The notes below the pieces were generated by a model. It did not search any database, had not been told where the DNA came from, and was given only the letters and a program-made list of their open reading frames with translations. From Capnocytophaga sp. (GTDB lineage Bacteria; Bacteroidota; Bacteroidia; Flavobacteriales; Flavobacteriaceae): a DNA stretch of 37,118 nucleotides. A program made the position numbers and the translations under genes. Shown here one piece after another: positions 8,106 through 17,006 of the stretch. The DNA lies in the NCBI RefSeq assembly GCF_030532915.1, contig NZ_JAUNKD010000007.1, positions 1-37,118 on the forward strand, given 5' to 3'. Position 1 is the stretch's first letter. Each line of letters opens with the position of its first letter.

Positions 8106-10508
8106 TTAGTCATTTCCGTTTAGGAGTCTGTCAAGAGATACAATATCTTGAATAAGCACTTGTCGGGCTTTGCTTCCTTCAAACGGGCCTACCACACCGG
8201 CGTGTTCCAACTGGTCAATAAGGCGACCGGCACGGTTGTAACCCAATTTCAGTTTGCGTTGCAAAAGCGAAGCCGACCCTTGTTGTGCGTTGATAATCAC
8301 CTCGGCAGCTTCTCTGAAAAGAGGGTCTCTGTCCGATGGGTCAAAATCCAAATCCATAGCTTCGCCCTCTCCACCTACATACTCAGGTAACAGATAGGCA
8401 TCGGGATATGCTTTTTGATTGCCAATGTACTCGGTAATATGGTTTACTTCGGGCGTATCAACAAAGGCACACTGAATCCTAACCGGTTCATTTCCTTGTG
8501 TATAGAGCATATCGCCTCGCCCAATGAGCTGTTCGGCTCCTGAACCGTCCAAAATGGTTTTGGAATCAATTTTCGATGTAACACGGAAAGCAATCCGCGC
8601 AGGGAAGTTGGCTTTGATAATCCCCGTGATTACGTTCACCGACGGGCGTTGCGTGGCTATAATTAAGTGAATACCAATGGCTCGGGCAAGTTGTGCCAAA
8701 CGGGCGATGGGCAACTCCACTTCTTTTCCGGCGGTCATAATAAGGTCGGCAAATTCATCTACAACCAACACGATGTAGGGCAAAAACCGATGTCCGTCAT
8801 TGGGGTTGAGTTGTCGGGCTTTGAATTTAGCGTTGTACTCCTTGATGTTGCGCACCATTGCATTTTTCAGTAATTCATACCGGTTGTCCATTTCAATGCA
8901 TAACGAGTTTAATGTGTTGACAACCTTTTTGTTATCGGTAATAATGGCGTCTTCGCTATCGGGTAGTTTCGCTAAGAAATGACGTTCTATTTTGTTAAAC
9001 AGCGTAAGTTCAACTTTTTTAGGGTCTACCAATACAAATTTTACCTCAGCCGGATGTTTTTTATAAAGCAAAGATGTGAGCACCACGTTAAGCCCCACGG
9101 ATTTTCCTTGTCCGGTAGCTCCTGCCATCAAAAGGTGCGGCATTTTGGTGAGGTCGGTTACAAAAGTTTCGTTGCTAATGGTTTTTCCGAAAGCAATAGG
9201 AAGCTCCATTTCAGCGTGTTGAAATCGGGGCGAGGTAATCATTGATCGCATAAAAACCGTAGATGGTTTTTTGTTAGGAACCTCAATACCAATGGTTCCC
9301 TTGCCCGGAATGGGAGCAATAATACGTATGCCCAGCGCCGCCAACGAAAGAGCAATGTCGTCTTCCAAGTTTTTGATTTTTGAAATGCGAATACCCGCTG
9401 CGGGAACAATTTCGTAGAGTGTTACGGTAGGTCCGATGGTGGCTTTTATTTGCGATATTTCAATTTTGTAATCTTTCAGCGTTTGAACGATGGTGTTTTT
9501 GTTTTCTTCAAGTTCTTCTTGATTGATAATGATGCCGTTATCTTTGGGTTCGTCCAACAGTTCCACCGAAGGAAAACGGTAATCGCTCAAATCCAAACGA
9601 GGGTCGTACTCGCCGTAATTTTCAACCAATTTTTGAGCTAACAATTCGGGGTCAATTTCTTCTGTTTTTGGTTTTTCTACCTCAAATTCAGGCTCATTGG
9701 CTGTGGGTTTGGTGATGAAAAACCCATCTTCAATTTCCGTTTCTTGTACGTTGGTTAAAAACGGAATTTCTTTCTTGTGAGTGAAAACATCTAATTTTTC
9801 AACTTCTTGTTTAGTAACAACTTCCTCTTTTTCAATTTTATTTTCAGGAAGTTCTTCCTCATCAAAAATACTTTTTTGAGTTTGTTTTTCGTTGGTTTTT
9901 ACGGAGTTATTTTTTTCTTTTTTGAACTTGGCGGTTGCTTCTGAAAAAGATGTGGCTAATTTTTCAGGTGTTAAATTCGTCTTAAAAATAATGTAAATCA
10001 CCACGAACAAAAACAAAAGGAGCGCCGTTCCAAATTTGCCCAAATAATCTTGTAAAAAATGGTTGATTTCAAAGCCCGACATCCCAGCCAGAATGCTTGC
10101 TTTGCCCGAGAAAAAGCCTAAGAAAGTGGCGATGAAAACCATCCAAATCATTCCCCAAAACCAGCGGTTAAGCAACGTCATTTTGAGGTTGAAAGCCAGT
10201 TTCAAACCCGAAAAAAAAGCCAACACGGCAGGGATAAACATCGCCATCCCAAAGCCTTTGTAAATGAAAAGATGCCCCAAGTATGCCCCGATTTTGCTGG
10301 TAAGGTTTTCGGCTTGTTCTTGCCGATTGCCAATGTTTGCCCAAACGCTTTGATCGGTTTGCCAAGTGAAGAAATAGGACACGAAGGTGATGATTAAAAA
10401 AAGAGAAATACCAATCAAAACAATACCGAAAACTAATCGGCGTTGTTTTGATTTATGTGATTGATTTTTAGTGAATTTATTGGCTTGTTTTTCTTTTTTC
10501 TGTCCCAT
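8106..10508 (-). CDS. ftsK: DNA translocase FtsK/SpoIIIE
   Basis: 800 residues, full length for this lineage. Order of parts: four transmembrane helices within residues 25-180, an acidic Lys/Glu-rich linker (about 180-300), and the RecA-like motor with Walker A GATGQGKS near residue 465. Walker B is VLVVDEFADL near 578. The ATQRPSVNVITG segment follows, and the C-terminal gamma winged-helix domain begins near 740 (GSASLLQRKLKLGYNRAGRL). FtsK pumps DNA at the septum and activates XerCD at dif to resolve chromosome dimers. First gene of the minus-strand group ending with lpxB. A terminator for the upstream tpx gene lies in the 98-bp gap ahead of it, so ftsK should have its own promoter, which I cannot place convincingly. 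Confidence 0.97.
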   Translation of the reverse strand: MGQKKEKQANKFTKNQSHKSKQRRLVFGIVLIGISLFLIITFVSYFFTWQTDQSVWANIGNRQEQAENLTSKIGAYLGHLFIYKGFGMAMFIPAVLAFFSGLKLAFNLKMTLLNRWFWGMIWMVFIATFLGFFSGKASILAGMSGFEINHFLQDYLGKFGTALLLFLFVVIYIIFKTNLTPEKLATSFSEATAKFKKEKNNSVKTNEKQTQKSIFDEEELPENKIEKEEVVTKQEVEKLDVFTHKKEIPFLTNVQETEIEDGFFITKPTANEPEFEVEKPKTEEIDPELLAQKLVENYGEYDPRLDLSDYRFPSVELLDEPKDNGIIINQEELEENKNTIVQTLKDYKIEISQIKATIGPTVTLYEIVPAAGIRISKIKNLEDDIALSLAALGIRIIAPIPGKGTIGIEVPNKKPSTVFMRSMITSPRFQHAEMELPIAFGKTISNETFVTDLTKMPHLLMAGATGQGKSVGLNVVLTSLLYKKHPAEVKFVLVDPKKVELTLFNKIERHFLAKLPDSEDAIITDNKKVVNTLNSLCIEMDNRYELLKNAMVRNIKEYNAKFKARQLNPNDGHRFLPYIVLVVDEFADLIMTAGKEVELPIARLAQLARAIGIHLIIATQRPSVNVITGIIKANFPARIAFRVTSKIDSKTILDGSGAEQLIGRGDMLYTQGNEPVRIQCAFVDTPEVNHITEYIGNQKAYPDAYLLPEYVGGEGEAMDLDFDPSDRDPLFREAAEVIINAQQGSASLLQRKLKLGYNRAGRLIDQLEHAGVVGPFEGSKARQVLIQDIVSLDRLLNGND

Positions 10509-10545
10509 TTAAAATATTGCAATTGAATGTTGAAATTGGAAAACT

Positions 10546-10583
10546 AAAAATTGAGAATGAAGCATTTTTCATTCCCAATTTTT
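10546..10583 (-). terminator. Terminator of tpx (long 16-bp stem, usable on both strands)
   Basis: Arms 10546-10561 and 10568-10583 pair over 16 positions with one G-U wobble around a 6-nt loop. The T-rich ends serve either direction. It sits 24 bp after the tpx stop and upstream of ftsK. Confidence 0.7.
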
Positions 10584-10606
10584 AATTCCGTATCACGGAA
10601 GCCTTA

Positions 10607-11104
10607 TTATTTCAGTACAGCTAAAACCGCGTTGTAATCAGGCTCGTTTGCTGTTTCGCTAACTTGTTCGGTATGAATAACTTTCCCGGTTTCGTCTAAA
10701 ACAATAACTGCACGAGAAAGCAATCCTTTTAGTGCGCCGTCGGTAAACACAACGCCGTAGTTTTTTTCGAAATCGCCTCTGAAATCAGAAAGCATCGTTA
10801 AATTATTGATGCCTTCCGCACCGCAAAATCGGCCAAGGGCAAAAGGTAAATCTTTTGATATACAGACGATTTGCACATTTTGCAAACGGTCAGCTTCTTG
10901 ATGAAATTTCCGAACCGAAGCAGCGCAGACACCCGTGTCAATGCTTGGGAAAATGTTCAAAACAACTCTTTTTCCGTTAAAATCGTTTAATGAAACTTCG
11001 GTCAAATCCGTTGAAACAGCCTTAAAATCAGGGGCTGTGGTGTTTGTTTTTGGGAGTTCACCCAAGGTGTTTACGTTTGTACCACGAAATGTGATTGTTG
11101 CCAT
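10607..11104 (-). CDS. tpx: Thiol peroxidase Tpx
   Basis: 165 residues, the usual length. An atypical 2-Cys peroxiredoxin that reduces H2O2 and alkyl hydroperoxides using thioredoxin. The peroxidatic cysteine lies in FPSIDTGVCAASVRKF (about residue 59) and the resolving cysteine in LGRFCGAEG (about residue 93), the exact Tpx arrangement. The N-terminal ITFRGTNVNTLGELP is also typical. Cytoplasmic. Single-gene unit with its own -7 box (11137-11144) and terminator. Confidence 0.97.
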   Translation of the reverse strand: MATITFRGTNVNTLGELPKTNTTAPDFKAVSTDLTEVSLNDFNGKRVVLNIFPSIDTGVCAASVRKFHQEADRLQNVQIVCISKDLPFALGRFCGAEGINNLTMLSDFRGDFEKNYGVVFTDGALKGLLSRAVIVLDETGKVIHTEQVSETANEPDYNAVLAVLK

Positions 11105-11136
11105 AATGATTTTTCTTTTCTAATTAATGAATAGGG

Positions 11137-11144
11137 CAAAGGTA
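11137..11144 (-). promoter_or_regulatory. -7 promoter box (TACCTTTG) for tpx
   Basis: A perfect TAnnTTTG on the minus strand, 33 bp before the ATG at 11104. Confidence 0.65.
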
Positions 11145-11186
11145 CGCAAAAAACTTAAATATAAAAAAATGACCGCTAAAAAAATG

Positions 11187-12095
11187 TTATTTGAGTTTGT
11201 CAAATCCTTTTCCGTAAACGCCCATTACGGTGGCTTTAGTTACAAATGCCTCAGGGTCAATGCTTCCCACTAATCGGAAAATGGACGTGGCTTCGGTGCG
11301 GCGCGCAATGACAATAATCACTTTTTGAGGCGTTTGCGAGTACCAGCCGATGCCGTCAATAATGGTGCAACCGCGTTTGATTTCGGTGTTGATGTGTGTG
11401 GCAATTTCGTCGTAATGTTTTGAAAATATGAACAATTGCACCGATTGTCGGGCTCCGTTAATCACAATTTCAACCATTTGCCACATCAACGGAAGCAAAA
11501 TCAAACCAAAGATGGTACGCTCCAATGTTTCTTTGTCGCCATCTAATATAAAATAAGAGGAGGTTACGATTAAAACATCAACGATGAGCAAAATTCGAGA
11601 GAGGCTGATGCGGTAATATTTTGTTACCAAGGCACCTATGATATCCGTTCCGCCGGTACTTCCGTTTACCGAAAAAACAAGTCCGAGCCCCGTTCCACAG
11701 AAAACGCCCCCAACGATGGTTGATAAAAATGGTTCGCTAACGGGTGGGTTTTCAGAGAAATAGGGTTGCAGATAGGTTTCGCCAAAGCTCAACATTAACG
11801 ACAACAAACCGATGCCTACAAGGGTGCGAATCACATATTGCTTGCTCACGGCACGGAAAGCGATGGCGAGCAACACCCCGTTTACCACCAAATTCGTTTT
11901 CCAGAGTTCAATGTGGGTTACGTATTTAATGATGATTGAAATTCCTGAAAGTCCGCCGGTTACGATTCGGTTGGGAAGAATAAAACCCGTCAGCCCGATG
12001 GTAAACAACACCAGCCCGATGACGATTATCAAATAATCTTTTATGTAAAAAGATTTTAGGTATTTAATTCTGCTACTTGTTTTATTTTTAAGCAT
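11187..12095 (-). CDS. YitT-family membrane protein (DUF161 plus DUF2179)
   Basis: 302 residues. Five to six hydrophobic helices fill residues about 18-210, with the family's GLTGFILPNRIVTGGLSGIS segment near residue 35 and VNGSTGGTDIIGALV near 145. The C-terminal soluble DUF2179 domain (about 220-300) includes KRGCTIIDGIGWYS and PEAFVTKATVMGVYGKGFD. Inner membrane. The family's biochemical role is not established; DUF2179 has a PII-like/ligand-binding look. Monocistronic, promoter at 12129-12136, divergent from the ABC transporter operon. Confidence 0.92.
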   Translation of the reverse strand: MLKNKTSSRIKYLKSFYIKDYLIIVIGLVLFTIGLTGFILPNRIVTGGLSGISIIIKYVTHIELWKTNLVVNGVLLAIAFRAVSKQYVIRTLVGIGLLSLMLSFGETYLQPYFSENPPVSEPFLSTIVGGVFCGTGLGLVFSVNGSTGGTDIIGALVTKYYRISLSRILLIVDVLIVTSSYFILDGDKETLERTIFGLILLPLMWQMVEIVINGARQSVQLFIFSKHYDEIATHINTEIKRGCTIIDGIGWYSQTPQKVIIVIARRTEATSIFRLVGSIDPEAFVTKATVMGVYGKGFDKLK

Positions 12096-12128
12096 ATCGT
12101 AAAAAATATTTTTTATTCAAATTGCGGG

Positions 12129-12136
12129 CAAAAGTA
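12129..12136 (-). promoter_or_regulatory. -7 promoter box (TACTTTTG) for the YitT gene
   Basis: A perfect TAnnTTTG on the minus strand, 33 bp upstream of the ATG at 12095. Confidence 0.55.
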
Positions 12137-12296
12137 TTGAATATTTTTCAATCAGAATAACTTCAAAAGTTATTTTTTTGCGGATTTTTCAAAAAAAATG
12201 AACTTGCCATTTTAAGGTTTTAATTTTAAAACGGAAATGAGCCCGAGCCACTCAACGAACTTTTTGAGAGCAGGCAGTTTTATTGAATAATAATTG

Positions 12297-12304
12297 TATA
12301 TTTG
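12297..12304 (+). promoter_or_regulatory. -7 promoter box (TATATTTG) for the ABC exporter operon
   Basis: A perfect TAnnTTTG on the plus strand, 22 bp before the ATG at 12327. Confidence 0.6.
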
Positions 12305-12326
12305 TCGCCGTTTAAAAGTTTTATAG

Positions 12327-13253
12327 ATGATTCTGACAGAAAATATTTGTAAAAAATACGGAGGACATACGGCACTCAACAACGTTTCAATAAGCATTCC
12401 GAAGGGTAGTATTTTTGGACTTTTAGGACCGAACGGGGCGGGAAAAACCTCCTTGATTCGCATACTTAATCAAATTACGTTTCCGGATTCGGGCAGCGTT
12501 TTTTTTGACGGTGAACCCTTGCAACCCAAGCACATAACTCAAATCGGGTATTTGCCCGAAGAGCGTGGGCTTTACAAAACGATGAAAGTGGGCGAGCAGG
12601 CGTTGTATTTGGCGCAACTTAAAGGACTTTCAAAAGAAACTGCCAAAGAACGACTCAAATTTTGGTTTGACCGGCTGCAAATAGGCGATTGGTGGAACAA
12701 AAAAGTGCAGGAACTTTCCAAAGGAATGGCGCAGAAAATCCAGTTTATGGTAACGGTGCTTCATCAGCCCAAATTGCTGATTTTTGACGAACCTTTCAGC
12801 GGATTTGACCCCATCAACGCCAATGTGATTAAAGATGAAATTCTGTACCTACGTGAACAAGGTGCGACTATTATCTTTTCAACGCATCGGATGGAATCGG
12901 TGGAAGAGCTTTGTGACCATATCGCATTGATTAACAAATCAGAAAAAATTCTCGACGGAAAACTATCAGACATCAAACGCGCTTTTAAAAGCAATATTTT
13001 TGAGGTGGGATTGCAAGCAAATGCCTCCGAGCAAGAGCGTTTGCTGGCGGATTTACGGCAACATTTTTCGGTGTCGCCGGCGCAGTTTAAAAGTTTGTAT
13101 GACGGACTCAAACTCAACATTCAAATCGGTGCGGAACAATCATCAGGAGGCTTGTTGCAGTTTTTGAGCCAACGGGCTGAGGTGGTGCATTTTGTTGAAA
13201 AAATTCCGTCAGTTGATGAAATTTTTATACGTTCGGTAAATGCCAAAGCGTAA
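12327..13253 (+). CDS. ABC transporter ATP-binding protein (NatA-like exporter)
   Basis: 308 residues. The nucleotide-binding domain occupies about 1-215: Walker A GPNGAGKTS near residue 35, the Q-loop region YLPEERGLYK, a divergent ABC signature LSKGMAQK near 130, Walker B LLIFDEPFSGFD near 152, and the switch histidine in FSTHRM. The C-terminal 90 residues match the DUF4162 extension found on NatA-type ATPases. It energises the ABC-2 permease encoded 42 bp downstream; the pair resembles Na+/drug exporters, but the substrate is unknown. Confidence 0.94.
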   Translation: MILTENICKKYGGHTALNNVSISIPKGSIFGLLGPNGAGKTSLIRILNQITFPDSGSVFFDGEPLQPKHITQIGYLPEERGLYKTMKVGEQALYLAQLKGLSKETAKERLKFWFDRLQIGDWWNKKVQELSKGMAQKIQFMVTVLHQPKLLIFDEPFSGFDPINANVIKDEILYLREQGATIIFSTHRMESVEELCDHIALINKSEKILDGKLSDIKRAFKSNIFEVGLQANASEQERLLADLRQHFSVSPAQFKSLYDGLKLNIQIGAEQSSGGLLQFLSQRAEVVHFVEKIPSVDEIFIRSVNAKA

Positions 13254-13295
13254 CTCTCATTTTTCTGTTTATTAAATATCATTAAAAGCAAGTGT

Positions 13296-14588
13296 ATGAA
13301 ACATTTAGGACTCATAACTAAACGCGAATATTTGAACAAAGTGCGCAATAAATCGTTTATTGTGATGACTTTTGTCAGTCCGCTGATTATCATTGTTTTC
13401 GGCGTGTTGATAGGTTATTTAACGAAGGTGAACAACACCGGCAATGCCAAAAAAATTGCCGTTTTAGACCAAAGTTCGTATTTTGAAAATAGTTTTGAGA
13501 ATACGGCTTCCACAGAGTTTTTCTTCTTGAAAAACAGTTCGGTAGATGAAGCCAAAACCATCGTGCAAGCTGAACAACTCTACGGGCTTTTACACATTCC
13601 GCCGGCAGATGCTGTCAATTGGTTTGAACGGATTGAATTTTTTAGCAACGAATCACCTAATATTTCGCTGTTGGGGCAACTTTCCGATGCCATTGAAAGC
13701 ACGCTTTTTCAGCGTAATTTAACCGAAAAAGGAATTGACAAACAGCAAATTGACCAATCGAAAGTAAGCGTACATGTTTCGCTTCAAAATTTCAGCGGTG
13801 AAAAAAGTTCAGAACTTGAAGGGCTGGTTAAAATCGTTTTAGGCGGTTTGGCGGGTTACCTGATTTTTATGTTCATTATTATCTACGGAAACGGCATTAT
13901 GCGCAGTGTTATTGAAGAAAAAACCAATCGGATTATTGAAATTATCATCTCGTCGGTAAAACCTTTCGAGTTGATGTTGGGCAAGATTTTCGGAGCATCG
14001 TTGGCGGGGATTACTCAATTTTTGATTTGGATGATTTTCGGCGGTTTGTTAATGACCATTTTAACCTCATTTTTAGGGGTTAATCCGGCATCGACCAACG
14101 AGGTGCTGGTGAGCAAAACCGGCTTGGATAAGTTCACGTCCGAAATTCTTTTGGCGTTTTTTAAATTTCCGTTTATGGAAATGTTTACCTCGTTTTTGTT
14201 GTACTTTGTCGGGGGGTATTTGTTGTACAGTTCGCTTTATGCCACTATTGGGGCGATGGTTGATAATGAAACGGATACGCAACAATTTTTGATGCCCGTT
14301 TTGATGCCGTTGATACTGGCGGTTTACGTGGGCTTTTTCACGGTGATTGAAGAACCGCACGGTACGGTTTCGGTGGTGTTGTCGTACGTTCCGTTTACTT
14401 CGCCGGTGGTAATGCTGATGCGCATTCCGTTTGGGGTAGCGTGGTGGGAAGTGTTGCTTTCGGTGTTGGTGCTTTACGGTTCGTTTTTGCTTGTGATAAA
14501 AATTGCCGCTAAAATTTACCGCATCGGTATTTTGATGTACGGGAAAAAAGCCACTTACAAAGAAGTTTGGAAATGGCTGAAATATTAA
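13296..14588 (+). CDS. ABC-2 type transporter permease (NatB-like)
   Basis: 430 residues. A first helix (SFIVMTFVSPLIIIVFGVLI, about 20-42) is followed by a large extracytoplasmic domain (about 45-175). A cluster of five helices then runs to about residue 410. It contains the family's IYGNGIMRSVIEEKTNRIIE turn and SVKPFELMLGKIFG, both typical of the ABC-2 membrane protein 3 family. Forms the inner-membrane channel for the ATPase upstream; both genes end at a strong terminator (14617-14659). Substrate unknown. Confidence 0.92.
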   Translation: MKHLGLITKREYLNKVRNKSFIVMTFVSPLIIIVFGVLIGYLTKVNNTGNAKKIAVLDQSSYFENSFENTASTEFFFLKNSSVDEAKTIVQAEQLYGLLHIPPADAVNWFERIEFFSNESPNISLLGQLSDAIESTLFQRNLTEKGIDKQQIDQSKVSVHVSLQNFSGEKSSELEGLVKIVLGGLAGYLIFMFIIIYGNGIMRSVIEEKTNRIIEIIISSVKPFELMLGKIFGASLAGITQFLIWMIFGGLLMTILTSFLGVNPASTNEVLVSKTGLDKFTSEILLAFFKFPFMEMFTSFLLYFVGGYLLYSSLYATIGAMVDNETDTQQFLMPVLMPLILAVYVGFFTVIEEPHGTVSVVLSYVPFTSPVVMLMRIPFGVAWWEVLLSVLVLYGSFLLVIKIAAKIYRIGILMYGKKATYKEVWKWLKY

Positions 14589-14616
14589 CGAAATAATATC
14601 GCAATTATTTATGCTG

Positions 14617-14659
14617 AACTTGCCCGATGTTGTAAAACCGCATCAGGCAAGTTTTTTTT
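14617..14659 (+). terminator. Terminator of the ABC exporter operon
   Basis: AACTTGCC pairs with GGCAAGTT, with a further GATG/CATC stem above, followed by eight T; 28 bp after the permease stop. Confidence 0.85.
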
Positions 14660-14731
14660 GACTCGTTATATCAACTATTTACGTCTTCTGAGAAATGCTT
14701 AAAATGGTTTAAAGCATATTTGCAGTTAGGA

Positions 14732-14755
14732 GGAACTTTATAGTTCCTTTTCTTT
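14732..14755 (+). terminator. Second, shorter terminator-like hairpin
   Basis: GGAACT at 14732-14737 pairs with AGTTCC at 14742-14747 around a TTAT loop, then TTTTCTTTT. Possibly a backup terminator for the ABC operon; could equally be a protein-binding dyad. Confidence 0.4.
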
Positions 14756-14790
14756 TATAAAATATTCATATTCAAATGGAAAAGTAAACA

Positions 14791-14819
14791 AAAAAGGACT
14801 ATTTAAAAATAGTCCTTTC
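14791..14819 (-). terminator. Terminator of the dehydrogenase/prenyl synthase operon
   Basis: On the minus strand AAAGGACTATTT pairs with AAATAGTCCTTT around a tiny loop, followed by a T run. It lies about 85 bp after the dehydrogenase stop. Confidence 0.8.
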
Positions 14820-14902
14820 ACGCATTTCTCGCTTCATTAAATCCTTCTACTGAGTTCCCTGAACAATCAATCATTCTCGCTACACGTATCTTTCCTCTTT
14901 GT

Positions 14903-15583
14903 TCAGGGTGTTGAGTTTGCTATTTGAAATGTTTTTCCGTTGCATAATTGGTTTGCGTTTAGTGCAAAATCAGCAATGTATTGTGCCATTTGTCGGGGTG
15001 TTGTATCGGTTTCGTAGTCGGGAAATGCCTCTGAAAGCATTTCGGTCTGTACTGCGCCCAATGCCAAGGTGTTAAATGCAATTCCGCGAGGTTTAAACTC
15101 TTCGGCTAAAAGTTCAGAAAGCGTAATGATGGCGCCCTTTGATGAGGAATAGGCTGCCAGCCCTGCAAATTTTGCACTGCCTTGTATGCCACCCATACTG
15201 CTGATGGTTACTACGTGTGCGCCTTGTTGCATAAACGGAATTGTTTTTTGGATTAATCGGGCAACACCAAACACATTTACGTTGTAAATCTCTAAAAAAT
15301 CATCGTAAGAGAGTTTTTCAAAGGGTTTGTGGATTAATTTTCCGGCATTATTGATTAAAATATCTACTTTTTCCCATTTTCGAGCGATAAAATCTGCTAA
15401 CTGGTGTAAATTTTCATCAGAAGTTATGTCAAAAGGAAAAAAATGAATGTTTTTATGATTTATAGTTTGCAAAGGAGCTGTGTTTCTTGATAAAGCTAAC
15501 ACTTGATGCCCCATTTTGGCGAATTGTTGGGCTAATTCGAGTCCGATTCCTCTGCTTGTGCCGGTAATGATTACGTTTTTCAT
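14903..15583 (-). CDS. Short-chain dehydrogenase/reductase
   Basis: 226 residues from the ATG at 15583 (a TTG one codon up is unlikely). Classical SDR motifs: the NAD(P)-binding TGTSRGIG at residues 7-14, NNAG near 84, the catalytic serine in TISSMGG, and YSSSK near 150. The arginine in LALSRN after strand 2 suggests NADP preference. Cytoplasmic. The substrate is not predictable. It begins 11 bp after the stop of the polyprenyl synthetase gene, so the two form an operon that ends at 14791-14819. The stop codon lies inside one arm of a 10-bp inverted repeat. Confidence 0.9.
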   Translation of the reverse strand: MKNVIITGTSRGIGLELAQQFAKMGHQVLALSRNTAPLQTINHKNIHFFPFDITSDENLHQLADFIARKWEKVDILINNAGKLIHKPFEKLSYDDFLEIYNVNVFGVARLIQKTIPFMQQGAHVVTISSMGGIQGSAKFAGLAAYSSSKGAIITLSELLAEEFKPRGIAFNTLALGAVQTEMLSEAFPDYETDTTPRQMAQYIADFALNANQLCNGKTFQIANSTP

Positions 15584-15594
15584 CAAAAAATGTT

Positions 15595-16563
15595 TTATAT
15601 GTTGCGGTGCATTAAGTCAAGGGCAAATTGCTTGATTTCTGTCCGTTTTGTGTTGTCAATATTCAGTTTTTCAAGTATTTGCAAGGCTTCTTGCGTGTAT
15701 TTTTCGATTTCGTTTTGCACAAAATCACCCGCTTTTGTTTCCGTAAAAATTTGCTTTACCCGCTGAACCTTTTCAGGATTTTGTTCGTTGGAGGCATAAA
15801 GTGTAAGTAGCTCATTGATTTGCTGTGAATTAGCTGTCTGTAAGGCTTTTAGGTATAGCATTGTTTTTTTGTTTTCCAAAATATCACCCCCGATTTGCTT
15901 CCCGAATGAACTATCGCCAAAGGTATCCAAATAATCGTCCTGCAATTGGAATGCCATTCCTAATCGGACACCAAAGTCATAGATAAGTTGTTTATTTTCA
16001 GCTGATGTTTGTGCAACAATAGCTCCCATTTGTAAAGCAGCACCCACCAGCACGGCTGTTTTGTATTGAATCATCAGAAGATATTGCTCAACGGTTACAT
16101 CGTTTCGTGATTCAAAATCCATATCCAATTGTTGCCCTTCACAAACCTCCAATGCCGTTTGACTGAATAACTTAGCAAGTTGTTGAAAAACAGTAGGCTC
16201 GTAGTTTTCAAACAATTGATAGGCAAGGATTAACATTGCATCGCCCGAAAGAATGGCAGTGTTTATGTTCCATTTGTTATGTACGGTTTTTTGCCCTCTT
16301 CGTAAGGGAGCTTTGTCCATAATATCATCGTGAACCAATGAAAAGTTGTGAAAAACCTCAATTGCCAGTGCCGCGTGCAATGCTTTGCGATAATCGGTAT
16401 TGAAAAGGTCAGCACCCATTAGGGTTAAAACGGGGCGCAGTCGTTTGCCTCCCAAATTAAGTATGTAATGCATTGGTTCATACAAGTTTTTGGGGTCTGT
16501 TTTGGTAATTGTTTTTTGCAGGTGACTTAAAAAATCCTGTTTGTAATGCTCAATTGACGACAT
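15595..16563 (-). CDS. Polyprenyl (octaprenyl-type) diphosphate synthase
   Basis: 322 residues, typical for long-chain trans-prenyl synthases. The isopentenyl-binding GGKRLRP is near residue 35, the first aspartate-rich motif is HDDIMDKAPLRRG (about 78-90), and the second is QDDYLDTFGD (about 206-215). The enzyme extends allylic diphosphates with isopentenyl diphosphate, most likely making the side chain of menaquinone. Product length cannot be read reliably from the residues before the first motif. First gene of a two-gene operon with the dehydrogenase; promoter box at 16634-16641. Confidence 0.93.
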   Translation of the reverse strand: MSSIEHYKQDFLSHLQKTITKTDPKNLYEPMHYILNLGGKRLRPVLTLMGADLFNTDYRKALHAALAIEVFHNFSLVHDDIMDKAPLRRGQKTVHNKWNINTAILSGDAMLILAYQLFENYEPTVFQQLAKLFSQTALEVCEGQQLDMDFESRNDVTVEQYLLMIQYKTAVLVGAALQMGAIVAQTSAENKQLIYDFGVRLGMAFQLQDDYLDTFGDSSFGKQIGGDILENKKTMLYLKALQTANSQQINELLTLYASNEQNPEKVQRVKQIFTETKAGDFVQNEIEKYTQEALQILEKLNIDNTKRTEIKQFALDLMHRNI

Positions 16564-16633
16564 AAGTTTTGTTTTGGCTACTATTTTTGAAGGATTATTT
16601 TTTGGGTATTCCTTCCAAAAATCTAAGAATTGG

Positions 16634-16641
16634 CAAAGCTA
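16634..16641 (-). promoter_or_regulatory. -7 promoter box (TAGCTTTG) for the prenyl synthase operon
   Basis: A perfect TAnnTTTG on the minus strand, 71 bp upstream of the ATG at 16563, with only AT-rich sequence as a candidate -33 element. Confidence 0.5.
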
Positions 16642-16726
16642 TGAAATTTTTTGAAAAAAACATAAAAAAAATTATGTGAATGGTTAAAGGCACATTCTAC
16701 TTTTATTCTCGGCAATATAACTTAGC

Positions 16727-16932
16727 TCTATTTTTATATTTCCGTTGATATTTTTGTACTCTAAGTGGTGAGTGCCTCCATCAACAAGTATTCTATCCCT
16801 TTTTTTGGGGAGAATTTAAAACTTATGCTACTATTCCGCATAGCTTTGGGATATTTTTGCCGAAAAAATGAACGGTCTGCGAATTTTTTTAACACTATTT
16901 TTTATTTCTGCTGATATTTTCGTATTTTAGTA
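16727..16932 (+). repeat. Pair of imperfect direct repeats (about 40 bp each)
   Basis: 16727-16767 and 16893-16932 align by eye at roughly 33 of 41 positions with one gap; the shared core is TGATATTTT followed by GTA. The first copy contains a full TAnnTTTG box (16749-16756); the second has TATTTTCG. Confidence 0.45.
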
Positions 16933-17006
16933 CCCTAAACAAAAGCGAAAATTATAAGGAATACGAAACGTTAAAAATATTGCATAACTTGCTGACAATT
17001 ATTTGA

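Larger units (their letters stand above)
14589..14902. other. Intergenic region between convergent operons, 314 bp
   Basis: No gene seen. It holds two plus-strand hairpins after the ABC operon (14617-14659 and 14732-14755), the minus-strand terminator 14791-14819 of the dehydrogenase operon, and one arm of a 10-bp inverted repeat that spans the dehydrogenase stop codon. Confidence 0.6.

Noticed and set aside
12156..12179. Plus-strand terminator-like hairpin (AATAACTT/AAGTTATT plus T run)
   Set aside because: No plus-strand gene ends here; it lies between two divergent promoters and is short and AT-only, so chance is likely.
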